Assembly: GCA_965215535.1 (NCBI GenBank)
Contig: OZ244063.1
Location: 2,604,001 to 2,668,000, forward strand
Reading direction: 5' to 3'
Source of the DNA: Bin94 sp965215535
Lineage (GTDB): Bacteria > Gemmatimonadota > Gemmatimonadetes > Longimicrobiales > Gaopeijiaceae
Length of the DNA: 64,000 nucleotides
Shown: positions 54,860-64,000 of the stretch, piece after piece
How positions within the stretch are numbered: position 1 is the first letter of the stretch
How the letters are laid out: each line of letters opens with the position of its first letter
Notes under the pieces: model-generated
Seen by the model: the letters and a program-made list of their open reading frames with translations, nothing else
The model's database searches: none
Told to the model about the DNA's origin: nothing
Position numbers and translations under genes: made by a program

Positions 54860-57181
54860 ATGACGCGCCTTCCCCCACCGCTCGCCCACACCCGCGCGGC
54901 CTTCTCCCGAGTGGCAGCGATGGTCGGACTGCTGGCTCTCGCCTGCGGACCCGTCGCCCCCCGCACCGGCACCGCTTCGCTCTGCAACGCCGACGCCGAG
55001 CCTCCGCAGGGGGCCACCCTTGCACCCAGCCGTGACCTCTACTGCCTCTTTCTGACGGCGCGTCCCGGGCTGGAGTCGATCTCGGGCCACCTCGAGCTGC
55101 GCACTCCCCCCACCCCCTTCGGGGTCGCCGTGAATGCGGCGGGAAATCACCTCTACGAGGGAATTTTGACCTTGGAGGGACTGCCCGATCCGACCGAGCT
55201 GGGCGATTTTCGCCATATCGTCGCCTGGCTTGCCACACCGCTCTTCGAGCAGATCGAGAATTTGGGCGAGGTGACGAATGGACGGCGCAGCATCGGCGAA
55301 ATCGACCTCAACAAGTTCATGATTCTGGTGACTGCCGAAGCCGAGGCCGACGCCCCCGAGTGGCAGGGCCGGCTTTTGCTCAGAGCCTCGTCGCCGAGCG
55401 CCCGCATGTCCCCGCCCGACATGCACGAAATTCTGATGGGTGCAACCGGCAGGGCGCGCAGAGCGGCCATGAGCGAAATGGGTGGAATGGACGACGCGGC
55501 CATGGCTGGTCACGATCACGGCCCGGCCACCGCTGCGGGCGACCGCTGGCCGCACCCCCCGATGATGCCCGGACTGACGATGTTTCCGGCGCTGATGGCG
55601 CTCGATCCGCCGACGGCGACCCCATTCCTTCCGGGGGCGGGGATCGATCCGGCGACGCTGCCCCTGGCGCGCCCCCGCGAGGTGATCCGGCTTGCGGACG
55701 GCGACCGGATTGCGCTCGAGGCGGGGCTGGTGCGACGTCGCATCCGCGGGCGCGACTACATGATGTACGGCTTCAATGGACAGTATCCGGGGCCGCTTTT
55801 GCACGTCGAGGAGGCGGCCACCGTGACGGTCTCATTCACCAACTCGATCGCCTGGCCGACCACAATTCACTGGCATGGTTTGCGGCTCGACAACGCCTCG
55901 GACGGGGTGCCGGGGGTGACCCAGGAGCCGGTTCAGCCGGGCGAGAGCTTCAGCTACACCCTGCACTTCCGCGATCCCGGCCTCTACTGGTATCACCCGC
56001 ATCACCGCGAAGACATTCTGAAGGATCTGGGGCTGTACGGCAACATGCTGGTCGAGCCAGGCGCGCCCGACTACTACGCGCCCGCCGATCGCGAATCCTT
56101 TCTGATGCTCGACGACTTCATGATGGCGGATTCGGAACCGATGCCCTTCGGGCGGGAGCGCGCGACGCACAGCTTCATGGGGCGCTTCGGGAATCTGCTG
56201 CTGGTGAATGGCGAACCCGACTACCGGCTCGATGCGCGGGTGGGCGAGGTGGTGCGGCTCTACCTGACCAATGTGTCGAATACGCGGACCTTCAATCTGT
56301 CCTTTGGCGAGGCGGAGCGGGGGGGCGAAGGGGGGGCGGGCGCGAGCGGGGCAACCGGGGGAAGGGCGCCCAGGATGAAGGTGGTGGGCACCGATGTGGG
56401 GGCTTTCGAGCGCGAGGAGTGGGTCGAAAGTGTGGTTCTGGGTCCGGCCGAGCGCTATATCGTGCATCTTCGCTTTGCTGAAGCCGGGCGGTATGCATTG
56501 CTGAACCGGGTGCAGGGGATCGATCATCTTGGGGGCGCCTTTCTGAATGAGGTCGATACCCTTGGCGTTGCGGTGGTGGCCGGGGCCGCCGACCCGGTGC
56601 CAACGGCGGCTGCCAGGGCCTTTGACACCCTGCGCATCAACCACGCCGTCGCGCGCGAAATTGCGCTCTACCGCAACTATTTCGACGCCCCGATCGATCG
56701 CGAACTCACCATGACGCTTGAGACCGACGGCATTCCCTTTGTGGTGGATCGCCTGATGCGCTTCGATTCGGCCTACTTCCACCCGGTCGAGTGGAGTGGA
56801 ACGATGCCGATGATGAACTGGAACTCCACCTCGGACGAGGTGCGCTGGATTGTGCGCGACCCGGCCACCGGAGCCGAAAACATGGAGATCGACTGGAGCT
56901 TTCGCGTGGGCGATGTGGTGCGTATTCGCCTGCACAACGAGCGCCGTTCCTTTCATGCCATGCAGCACCCCTTTCATATTCATGGACAGCGCTTTCTGGT
57001 GCTGGCGCGCAATGGGGTGCCCAACCGAAATTTGGGCTGGAAGGATACCGTGCTGCTTCCGACCGGCACCACAACCGATATTTTGCTGGAAGTCACCAAC
57101 CCCGGCCAGTGGATGGCGCACTGTCACATCTCGGAGCACCTGGAGGCGGGAATGCGAATGCTCTTTACGGTGGAGCCATGA
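54860..57181 (+). CDS. Multicopper oxidase with an extra N-terminal domain
   Basis: 773 residues from ATG 54860. Signal peptide ~15-35 (LLALACG; Cys suggests a lipoprotein). Residues ~50-205 form an extra domain without an obvious family (LYCLFLTARPGLESISGHLEL ... NKFMILVTAEAEA), followed by a Met/His-rich linker (MSEMGGMDDAAMAGHDHG). The cupredoxin oxidase starts near 270, with copper motifs HWHG (~336), HPHH (~378), HPFHIHG (~702) and HCHISEHLEAGM (~753). The Met after the last His is the usual axial T1 ligand. Likely a periplasmic copper or phenol oxidase. ATGA overlap with the next gene. Confidence 0.88.
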   Translation: MTRLPPPLAHTRAAFSRVAAMVGLLALACGPVAPRTGTASLCNADAEPPQGATLAPSRDLYCLFLTARPGLESISGHLELRTPPTPFGVAVNAAGNHLYEGILTLEGLPDPTELGDFRHIVAWLATPLFEQIENLGEVTNGRRSIGEIDLNKFMILVTAEAEADAPEWQGRLLLRASSPSARMSPPDMHEILMGATGRARRAAMSEMGGMDDAAMAGHDHGPATAAGDRWPHPPMMPGLTMFPALMALDPPTATPFLPGAGIDPATLPLARPREVIRLADGDRIALEAGLVRRRIRGRDYMMYGFNGQYPGPLLHVEEAATVTVSFTNSIAWPTTIHWHGLRLDNASDGVPGVTQEPVQPGESFSYTLHFRDPGLYWYHPHHREDILKDLGLYGNMLVEPGAPDYYAPADRESFLMLDDFMMADSEPMPFGRERATHSFMGRFGNLLLVNGEPDYRLDARVGEVVRLYLTNVSNTRTFNLSFGEAERGGEGGAGASGATGGRAPRMKVVGTDVGAFEREEWVESVVLGPAERYIVHLRFAEAGRYALLNRVQGIDHLGGAFLNEVDTLGVAVVAGAADPVPTAAARAFDTLRINHAVAREIALYRNYFDAPIDRELTMTLETDGIPFVVDRLMRFDSAYFHPVEWSGTMPMMNWNSTSDEVRWIVRDPATGAENMEIDWSFRVGDVVRIRLHNERRSFHAMQHPFHIHGQRFLVLARNGVPNRNLGWKDTVLLPTGTTTDILLEVTNPGQWMAHCHISEHLEAGMRMLFTVEP

Positions 57182-57990
57182 GCGGAGCCGACGACTGGAA
57201 CGAGATTCACCGCCGGGCCAACGAGGGCGGCGCTCCCTTCTATATCGACCCTCAGAGCGGCTACCGCGTCTTTACCGAAACCGGGTTGCGAAAGCGGGGA
57301 AGCTGTTGCGGAAATGGGTGCCGGCACTGCCCATGGCAGCATGTTGCGATGACGCTGCCCGATCGGATTGCGCGCAGCCGGCAACCCTCGTGGCTCACCG
57401 CCGAGGGTGCGCCCGCCGAGCCGGTGGATCTGCTCTTCTGGAGTGGGGGAAAGGACAGTCTGCTGGCGTTGCGCGCGCTGAAACGCGAGGGGGCGCGGCC
57501 GGTTGTGCTACTGACGACCTTTGACGCGGAACGGCGCATGATTGCGCATCAGGATATTGTGATTGACGATGCGGTGCGTCAGGCCCGACGCCTGGGGCTT
57601 CCTCTTCTGGGTGTGCCGATGCACCAGACGCAACGCTACGATCTGCGCATTCGCGAGGCGTGCGCACTGGTTCCGCAAATTCGGCGGCTGGTCTTCGGCG
57701 ACCTTCACCTTGAGCAGATCCGCGCGTGGCGCGAGGTGGCGCTGCTGCCCCTGGCGGAGGATCTTGGCGCAGAGCTGCATTTTCCGCTCTGGGGGGCGTC
57801 GATGGAGGCGCTCGTTGCCGACCTTGAGGCGAGCGGCGTGCGGTGCGTGATCTCGGCAGTGACCGAGGCGGCGGAGGGCGCGGTGCAGGTGGGCGAGATC
57901 TTCGACCGGGCGTTGATGGCGCGGCTGCCCATGGGTGTGGATCCCTTTGGCGAGAGGGGCGAGTTTCACACTCTTGTGCAAATGTGGTGA
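57178..57990 (+). CDS. DUF5522-DUF71 fusion (diphthamide synthase-like ATP-binding)
   Basis: 270 residues from ATG 57178. Residues ~1-58 match DUF5522: YIDPQSGYRVFTETGLRKRG, then a Cys cluster CCGNGCRHCP (Cys43, 44, 48, 51) that may bind metal. Residues ~80-265 are a DUF71/ATP_bind_4 PP-loop ATPase with SGGKDS at 89-94, the family of diphthine-ammonia ligase. Bacteria lack diphthamide, so this is a different ATP-dependent amidation or thiolation. Coupled to the multicopper oxidase by ATGA; the functional link is unknown. Confidence 0.82.
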   Translation: MSGADDWNEIHRRANEGGAPFYIDPQSGYRVFTETGLRKRGSCCGNGCRHCPWQHVAMTLPDRIARSRQPSWLTAEGAPAEPVDLLFWSGGKDSLLALRALKREGARPVVLLTTFDAERRMIAHQDIVIDDAVRQARRLGLPLLGVPMHQTQRYDLRIREACALVPQIRRLVFGDLHLEQIRAWREVALLPLAEDLGAELHFPLWGASMEALVADLEASGVRCVISAVTEAAEGAVQVGEIFDRALMARLPMGVDPFGERGEFHTLVQMW

Positions 57991-58292
57991 TGATTCGCCC
58001 TCGCGTCGCATTTCCACCATTCCGCAACCCGGCGTTTGGGGATTTGTTGTGACATGATGCGGAAATTGATGTGGTTTAGCGAAAATGTCGGGACACGGTT
58101 GCAAATTGTTGCAATGTGTTGCAAGATTATGCAATAACAATTGGATATGTTGTGTCAGGGGGAACGAGATTTTGTTCTTGCCGGCTGATTTTTGTATATG
58201 AAGATTTGCGGTGTGATATCTGCATGGCCGTATATTGTGGTGCGAAGCGAAGGGAGAAGCGGCCACAATGAAATGAGGTTGTGGCGGAGCGG
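57991..58292. other. Convergent intergenic region, AT-rich
   Basis: 302 bp between convergent genes. It contains three TTGCAA words near 58100-58125 and other CAAT-rich sequence. No hairpin with a U-tract, gene or RNA is recognised. Confidence 0.35.
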
Positions 58293-60347
58293 CTACCGTT
58301 GCCAGGCAGTGACCGCAGGAATTCCCCGGCTGGTGATGATTTCGAGCGGAATGCCGGCGAGGGGACCGGGCATGGCGTCGGCCTGCAGGGGATCGCCCCG
58401 CAGAATGGCGCGCACCGTGCCGCGCATGTCGCGCAAGATGTGCATGGGGCGGTCGGTGGAGCTGTCCAGGGTGGCCGTGGCATTGCCGGGGCCGGTCAGG
58501 GTGATGCTGGCCAAGCCCTCCCAGCCGGGGCGAATGGGGAGTTGCCAGACGAAGCCGCCTTCCCCGCCGCCGCCATCGGCGATCTCGGGCATGGCAAAGG
58601 GGAGGGTGAAGAGGGTCTGCCCGGTGGCGGTTGTGCCCTCGATCGTCCAGGGGCCGACCGCTTCGGGCAGTGTGGGCGGGGCATCGACGACAAAGGCGGG
58701 CTCGAGGTGAGGCGTTCCCGTGGAATCGACGCCGCCCCAGAGCAACAGGGTGGGAGCCGGGGCAGGGGCGGGGGGCTCGGTGTGGAGGCGGTGGCGGAAG
58801 GCGTTGGTGAAGTGGTAGTCGCTGATGCTGATGACTCGACTGTCGCGACAGTTCCCCATCATATCCGCTGTCGAGGGCGATATCAGCTCATCTGTGGCAA
58901 AATCGAACCCCCAGACGCCGGAGTTGCCATGAGGGTAGGGGTACCCATAATCAATGCCGCCAATATTGCCGCAGGGCGCGTGCCAAAGCGACAGATTGTG
59001 GCCCAGTTCGTGGGCGATTACCCTTGAATCGAGACCCGATGCCTGGACATAACCGGGCCGATATGCCCAACCTCCGCCCCCGACAAGCGTACCCATCCAG
59101 TAGCCGCGACTACCCTCCATCGTGCGAATGGCCTGTGTCCGATTGAGAATTGCGGTGCCGTTGCCGAAATCGGGCCGGAAGTCAATCCAGACAGGATCGT
59201 GCGCCATAACGGACCATTCATGCGTGGGGATCAGCGACCGCGGGTAACGCATCAGGCTGTGACCATCGGGATCGGCGACCATTCCGCTGACGGTAGCCAG
59301 AATCGACGAGTCCGGATCCTCGGTCCACAGGAAAGGCACCAAAGTGAACTCCACCATTGGCAGATCTTCGATCTCAAGCGCCATACGTCCTTCGGTCGGA
59401 ATCCGCCGCACAATCCCGAGTGCAGGGTTCAGGGTGCCTTCGGGGTCGATCTCGATCACCATTTCCAGCCCCGGCCGCAGCAGCTCGCCCGGTATGCGGA
59501 CATTGGCGGAGATCGCAAGGTCGCTTTCGTCGAGCTCGGTTGGTAGCGGGCCTGACTTGCCGGGAGTTTCTACCGTATGCAAGGCGGTTGCGCTTCCCGA
59601 AGCGTAGAACGACGCCCGCACCGGGGGAACCGGCACCCGGCTACCGGCTGGCGCGGTGGGGAAGACCCGGAGCAGCGCTTCGCGCCCGGCGACCAGCGGG
59701 ACCGGGTGATCCAGACTTTGCGATGATTGTACAAGATAGGCCATGCCGGTGGAACACTGTCGCACACGATAGCGCACCATTTTTTCGGTCCAGCGGCTAA
59801 ATGCCGGATCGACCGGGGCGCACAGGCCAGTGTTCGATGTAACCAGTGAAGACAAGTGATCGAGCGCTGTCAGGGTAAGGGGGAGCGCGCCTGAAAGGTC
59901 TTCGTTGTTGTAGAGCTCGAGAGATTCCAGAGCGATGAGGTTGCCCAGTTGTGGGGGGATTCCGCCCGAAAGCTGGTTGTTGTATAGATAGAGGTGCCGA
60001 AGCGAGCCGAGATTTCCGAGCTCCGAGGGGATTTCGCCCGTAATATTGTTGTCGGACAGGTGAAATCGGTTCAGCTCGGACAGGTTCCCCAGTTCTGAGG
60101 GGATCGAGCCTGAAAGGCGGTTATTCCCCAGAGAGAGGTTTTGCAGCCCGGACAGTTGCCCCATTCCCGGAGGAATCGCGCCCGAAAGCTCGTTGTCGGA
60201 CAGATAGAGGGCTATCAGATTGGACAGATTCCCGAGTGCCAAGGGAATTTCACCTGTCAGGCGATTGTCGTAGAGACTCAACCCCCTCAGCATGGCGAGC
60301 TTCCCCAATTCCGGCGGGATTTTGCCCGTTAGCGCATTTCCACGCAA
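58293..60347 (-). CDS. 3' part of a frameshifted LRR-metzincin lipoprotein
   Basis: 684 residues in the frame opening at TTG 60347; the frame is open upstream to about 60414, where it should join the preceding gene. Six to seven plant-type LRRs (LxxNxLTGxIPPELGNL) lead to a linker, beta-rich domains, and a metalloprotease: HELGHNLSLWH (~444-454) is the HExxHxxxxxH metzincin zinc site and STADMMGNC (~495) the Met-turn. A C-terminal beta domain follows. Likely exported protease presented by LRRs. On its own this part has no start or signal. Confidence 0.75.
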   Translation of the reverse strand: MRGNALTGKIPPELGKLAMLRGLSLYDNRLTGEIPLALGNLSNLIALYLSDNELSGAIPPGMGQLSGLQNLSLGNNRLSGSIPSELGNLSELNRFHLSDNNITGEIPSELGNLGSLRHLYLYNNQLSGGIPPQLGNLIALESLELYNNEDLSGALPLTLTALDHLSSLVTSNTGLCAPVDPAFSRWTEKMVRYRVRQCSTGMAYLVQSSQSLDHPVPLVAGREALLRVFPTAPAGSRVPVPPVRASFYASGSATALHTVETPGKSGPLPTELDESDLAISANVRIPGELLRPGLEMVIEIDPEGTLNPALGIVRRIPTEGRMALEIEDLPMVEFTLVPFLWTEDPDSSILATVSGMVADPDGHSLMRYPRSLIPTHEWSVMAHDPVWIDFRPDFGNGTAILNRTQAIRTMEGSRGYWMGTLVGGGGWAYRPGYVQASGLDSRVIAHELGHNLSLWHAPCGNIGGIDYGYPYPHGNSGVWGFDFATDELISPSTADMMGNCRDSRVISISDYHFTNAFRHRLHTEPPAPAPAPTLLLWGGVDSTGTPHLEPAFVVDAPPTLPEAVGPWTIEGTTATGQTLFTLPFAMPEIADGGGGEGGFVWQLPIRPGWEGLASITLTGPGNATATLDSSTDRPMHILRDMRGTVRAILRGDPLQADAMPGPLAGIPLEIITSRGIPAVTAWQR

Positions 60348-60376
60348 TCCCAGCCAAGTGAGCCGTTCGAGGTCAC

Positions 60377-62440
60377 CTAACTCCGGTGGCAGTTGGCCTG
60401 TGAGGCCATTGGCGCCATATCCAGGTATTCAAGCCTGAAAAGACTACCCAACTCGGGAGGAAGCGAACCCGCCAGGGTGTTGTCGGCAAGATGTAGATGG
60501 ATCAGCGCAGCCAGACTCCCCAACTCCGCAGGAATCCTGCCCTTCAGCTTATTGTTCCGAAGAACCAGGCGAACCACCTGCTCCTCCTCATTCACCCCCA
60601 CTCCATACCACTCCCCGAGGGGCGCATCGGTCAGCCAGTTGTCACTGATCCTCCAGTTCGGCCCATCCGTCGCTTGGTACAACACAGTAAGGATTTCCCG
60701 ATCGGTCAGCGGCGGGCAGGTTTCGTTGGTTCCCTCTGCTACCGGGATCGCCGCAAGCCATTCCAGCAACTCTTCGGGGCTGCACAATCCGGTGCCTGCA
60801 AAGCGAAATGTCTCCAGCGAAATGTCGGTCAGGTCAGCGGGCAGTCGCCCATGGATATCGGGGTTATCGGAAATGTCCAGAACATCCAACTCTGCCAGCT
60901 CGACGATATTGCCGGGGAAGTATCCCTGCAGGTTGTTCGCCGGAAGCTCGATACCCGTAACTTGCCCCAGGGAATCTGTCGTCACTCCATGCCATCCCGA
61001 AAGCACCGGGCTCTCGCCCAGCCAGCCATCGGCACGATTCCACTCGGAACCGTTCATGGCTTTGTACAACATCTCCAAGGTCTTCTTGTCGTTGCCGCAG
61101 TAGGGAGATATGAGCATCCTCTCTTTCATCCATTCCCAAAATGCATTCGTACTCGGCACACACAGATCGGTGTTTTCAATCCACAGCGTACCTAGAGCGG
61201 AGAGCTTGAGAAACGATACGGGGATCGGGCCTGAAAGATCGTTGCCGCCCAGTCGGAGGATTCTCAACGCGGACAAGTTCCCCAGCTCCGGTGGAATTGG
61301 CCCCGTAAGCTGGTTGACACTCAGCCGAACATCTTCCAATCCGGATAAGTTCCCCAGTTCCGGCGGAATCGGGCCCGTCAGGCGGTTGTATTGCAGCCCG
61401 AGATAATTCAGCGCGGCCAGATTTTCCAACTCGAGCGGAATCGGGCCGGTTAGGGCATTGTGGGCCAGCCAGAGTGTTCGCATCTGGAATAACTGCCCCA
61501 GTTCAGTAGGGATTGGCCCCGTTAAGCTGTTGTGGTACAGATCGAGAGTTTGCAACTCCGCCAGATTCCCGAGCTCCAGGGGGATTATGCCCGTAAGATT
61601 GTTTCGGTCCAGCGAGAGATATTTTAACGTGAATAACTGCCCCAGTTGCGGGGGAATTGAGCCCGAAAGATCATTGGCGGATAGCCGGAGCCTTTCCAGC
61701 GCGGATAACTGCCCCAACTCAGGCGGAATTGCCCCCGTAAGCTTGTTGGAGGACAAATAGAGTCCTTGCAACGCGGACAGATTCCCCAGTTCCGGCGGCA
61801 TCGCACCTGTTAGCTGGTTGTTGGCCAAGTCTAGTTCCGCCAGCGCTGACAACTTCCCCAATTCGGGCGGAATCGAACCCGTTAGCCCATGGGGGATCGT
61901 TCTCTGATTCTCGAAATCAAATTTCCCCCCAAGCTCAAGCCCCACCACCCGCCCCTCCGCATTCACCGACACCCCATACCACTCCCCCAGGGGCGCATCG
62001 GTCAGCCAGTTCGTGTTGTCTTTCCAGTTCGGGCCATCGGTCGCTTCGTAAAACGCCACCAGCACCTCCCGGTCCAGACTCGCCGACACCGACACCGCAA
62101 AGGCGTCCTGGACCTCGAGCTCTCGCGGATCGCGGACGACAACGCTGACCTCTGCCTGACCCGGAACTCGCGCATTCACCCTCAGCACGGCCCCCTCCAC
62201 CGCAATCGCGGCAACCGTCGGGTCGCTGCTGCGCGCGACAAAGAGCAGCGTGTCGCCATCCAGGTCGCGGAAGTGTTCCTCAAAGTTGATGCGCATGGCC
62301 ATGCCCTCTGCCAGCTCCCGGTCGGGCAGGGCCAGGATCGTCTCCGGCGCCCGGTTCGGCGGTGGTCCGGCGGGTTCGGCGGCCTCTTCGGCACAGGCGG
62401 CCAGCATGAACAGGATCAACAGTGGCGTACGGCGAATCAT
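60377..62440 (-). CDS. 5' part of the LRR-metzincin lipoprotein
   Basis: 687 residues from ATG 62440. Signal peptide LLILFMLAAC with lipobox Cys. A cadherin-like domain (~25-115, DLDGDTLLFVARSSDPTVAAI) precedes two LRR blocks, each introduced by FYEATDGPNW or LYQATDGPNW and LTDAPLGEWYGV segments, with ~15 repeats of LGNLSALxxLxLxxNxLTGxIPPE. The frame ends abruptly (LDMAPMASQANCHRS). Adding one G at about 60411-60415 restores LDMGANGLTGQLPPELGDL and joins the downstream frame. Either a sequencing error or a real frameshift. Confidence 0.78.
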   Translation of the reverse strand: MIRRTPLLILFMLAACAEEAAEPAGPPPNRAPETILALPDRELAEGMAMRINFEEHFRDLDGDTLLFVARSSDPTVAAIAVEGAVLRVNARVPGQAEVSVVVRDPRELEVQDAFAVSVSASLDREVLVAFYEATDGPNWKDNTNWLTDAPLGEWYGVSVNAEGRVVGLELGGKFDFENQRTIPHGLTGSIPPELGKLSALAELDLANNQLTGAMPPELGNLSALQGLYLSSNKLTGAIPPELGQLSALERLRLSANDLSGSIPPQLGQLFTLKYLSLDRNNLTGIIPLELGNLAELQTLDLYHNSLTGPIPTELGQLFQMRTLWLAHNALTGPIPLELENLAALNYLGLQYNRLTGPIPPELGNLSGLEDVRLSVNQLTGPIPPELGNLSALRILRLGGNDLSGPIPVSFLKLSALGTLWIENTDLCVPSTNAFWEWMKERMLISPYCGNDKKTLEMLYKAMNGSEWNRADGWLGESPVLSGWHGVTTDSLGQVTGIELPANNLQGYFPGNIVELAELDVLDISDNPDIHGRLPADLTDISLETFRFAGTGLCSPEELLEWLAAIPVAEGTNETCPPLTDREILTVLYQATDGPNWRISDNWLTDAPLGEWYGVGVNEEEQVVRLVLRNNKLKGRIPAELGSLAALIHLHLADNTLAGSLPPELGSLFRLEYLDMAPMASQANCHRS

Positions 62441-62597
62441 CCTTGCACACTCCGGGCAGTGAGTCGGTGCGCGGTTTTCCAGCGGCGCTCCGCACATCCC
62501 TTCCCGCCCCTTGCTTCGGGGGGTCCCGTTGCCATGCGCGCATGTCATGTATAACATCCGGGGCCGTCCTTGCGCTACTCCGACAGGAATGCCTTCC

Positions 62598-64000
62598 ATG
62601 AAATTGTCCGCCTCGAGGTCGTCCGCTCCTTCCCTTCCCACCCGCGCCCTCCACCCGGCCACCCCTCCGCTCCCCACGGCCCGATTCCGGTCGCGCCGCC
62701 CTTTCGCGGCTCTGGCCCTGTGTCTTGCTCCGATGGCCGCTCTCCTCCTGGTGTCTCCCCTTGCGGCTCAGCGTCCCGTTCCGGGTTCGGCGGCGGCAGA
62801 GTACGCGATCATCGCCACCGAGGCTGTGGCGCTCACCGGCGTCACCCTCATCGATGGCACGGGATCGGAGGCGCGGCCGGGGCAGACGGTTGTGATCGAG
62901 GGCAATCGCATTGTTGCGGTCGGGAGCGATGGCGAGGTGCAGATTCCCGCAGGCGCCGAGGCGATGGATCTGGCCGGCCACACCCTGATTCCGGGAATTG
63001 TCGGCTTGCACAATCACCTGTACTACACCGCCGCGGGGGGGCGCTCTGCGCAACTGACGTTCTCGGCGCCCCGGCTGTATCTGGGAAGCGGGGTCACCAC
63101 AGTGCGCACCACCGGAAGCAGGCAGCCCTATGCCGAGCTCAACCTTCGCGCCGAGATCGAGGCCGGGAAGACGCCCGGGCCGCGCATTCATGTCACCGCG
63201 CCCTACATTACCGCAGGCGGGGGAATTTCGGGAATGACGATGCTGGAATCGCCCGAACAGGCACGCCGCTTTGTGCGCTACTGGGCCGCCGAGGGCGCAA
63301 CCTGGCTGAAGGCCTATACAAACATTCGCGCCGACGAGCTGCGGGCGGCGATCGACGAAGCGCACAGGCAGGGGATTCGGGTCACCGGCCATCTCTGCTC
63401 GATCAGCTTTACCGAAGCGGTGGCGCTGGGAATCGACAACATCGAACATGGGCTGGTCACCAACAGCGACTACTCCGAGCGGAACCCCGACGAGTGTCCC
63501 GGCGATCTCTGGGCCGACGCGACGGCCATCGATGTCGAGGGCCCCGAGGCGCAGGAGACCTTCCGGGCGATGATCGAGAACAATGTGCCGATGACCTCGA
63601 CGCTGGCAGTCTACGAGCTCTTTGTGCAGGGACGCCCCACCCGCGATGCGCGTTCCCTCGACGCCATGGCGCCGGCGGTGCGCGAGGACTATCTGCGCTC
63701 AAAGGCCGAGATCGACGAGATCGGCTACGACCCGGACGAGTTCCAAAATGCGATGGCCTACGAGAAGGCCTTCCACGATGCCGGCGGGGTGCTGGCGGCG
63801 GGGGTCGATCCGACCGGAAATGGGGGCGCGCTGCCCGGATATGGCGATCAGCGCAACTACGAGCTCCTGATCGAGGCGGGATTTGCGCCGCACGAAGCCA
63901 TTCAGGTCATGACGGCCAATGGCGCGCGCGTTTTGGGCCTCCTTGACGAACTGGGAACGGTCGAGGCGGGCAAAGTTGCGGATCTGGTGGTGATCGACGG
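62598..64000 (+). CDS. Exported amidohydrolase (imidazolonepropionase-like), 3' end outside window
   Basis: Open from ATG 62598 to the window edge, ~467 residues with no stop. Residues ~35-57 are a signal segment (ALALCLAPMAALLLVSPLAAQ). The amidohydrolase barrel shows LIDGTGSEARPGQTVVIEGNRIV, GLHNHLYY (HxH metal site, ~137), SGVTTVRTTG, ATWLKAYTN (possible carbamylated Lys), GHLCSISFTEAV and IEHGL (His ligands), and AAGVDPTGNGG (Asp). Metal-dependent hydrolase, perhaps of N-acyl amino acids or dipeptides (prolidase-like subgroup). Substrate unknown. Confidence 0.85.
   Translation, partial: MKLSASRSSAPSLPTRALHPATPPLPTARFRSRRPFAALALCLAPMAALLLVSPLAAQRPVPGSAAAEYAIIATEAVALTGVTLIDGTGSEARPGQTVVIEGNRIVAVGSDGEVQIPAGAEAMDLAGHTLIPGIVGLHNHLYYTAAGGRSAQLTFSAPRLYLGSGVTTVRTTGSRQPYAELNLRAEIEAGKTPGPRIHVTAPYITAGGGISGMTMLESPEQARRFVRYWAAEGATWLKAYTNIRADELRAAIDEAHRQGIRVTGHLCSISFTEAVALGIDNIEHGLVTNSDYSERNPDECPGDLWADATAIDVEGPEAQETFRAMIENNVPMTSTLAVYELFVQGRPTRDARSLDAMAPAVREDYLRSKAEIDEIGYDPDEFQNAMAYEKAFHDAGGVLAAGVDPTGNGGALPGYGDQRNYELLIEAGFAPHEAIQVMTANGARVLGLLDELGTVEAGKVADLVVID

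Overview
The window is a high-GC bacterial chromosome segment. It carries a menaquinone pathway, an acyclic (CruF-type) carotenoid operon, polyphosphate kinase, many lipoproteins and secreted Ig-like/fn3/LRR proteins, and an OmpA-family outer-membrane protein. This mix suggests a Gram-negative, menaquinone-using, pigmented bacterium, most likely Gemmatimonadota, perhaps a marine or host-associated one. The assignment rests on gene content only; no rRNA gene is present.

Layout. 1-8.8 kb: two large minus-strand surface-type genes (a seven-fn3 secreted protein cut by the window edge, and a 1737-aa carboxypeptidase-regulatory/Calx-beta/fn3 protein without a visible signal peptide), preceded by an AT-rich region with paired palindromes. 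8.8-12.7 kb: fbaB, a small membrane protein, and an in-frame DUF1499-lipoprotein esterase fusion. 12.7-18.4 kb: a minus-strand carotenoid operon (CarH-like B12-domain regulator, cruF, a single-ORF GGPP synthase-phytoene synthase fusion, crtI) joined by short overlaps. 18.5-21.6 kb: an NAD-salvage group (sirtuin, nicotinate phosphoribosyltransferase, nicotinamidase). 21.6-23.8 kb: ppk. 24-35 kb: a plus-strand housekeeping run menF-menD-menB-menA-menE-tyrS-purE-purK-greA, with ATGA overlaps at menD/menB, menE/tyrS and tyrS/purE.

35.1-37.7 kb: a complete 2533-bp IS1595-family element with matching terminal repeats and an 8-bp target duplication. Besides its transposase it carries a type II restriction-modification pair, and the order tnp-M-R is linked by 4-bp start/stop overlaps. 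At 51.8-53.0 kb a decayed relative of the same transposase precedes a different DNA methyltransferase through the same GTGA junction. This repeated transposase-methyltransferase coupling is the most notable observation in the window.

38-64 kb: mostly cell-envelope and secreted functions. These are an M50B protease, a TlpA-like lipoprotein, an amino-acid permease fused to two UspA domains, an ornithine-cyclodeaminase-like protein coupled to an LCAT-like lipase, an OmpA-family protein, several lipoproteins, an AlkD-like protein, a vWA protein, a polysaccharide deacetylase, a multicopper oxidase with an extra N-terminal domain coupled to a DUF5522-DUF71 fusion, a frameshifted LRR-metzincin lipoprotein, and a partial amidohydrolase. 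No tRNA, rRNA or CRISPR array was found.
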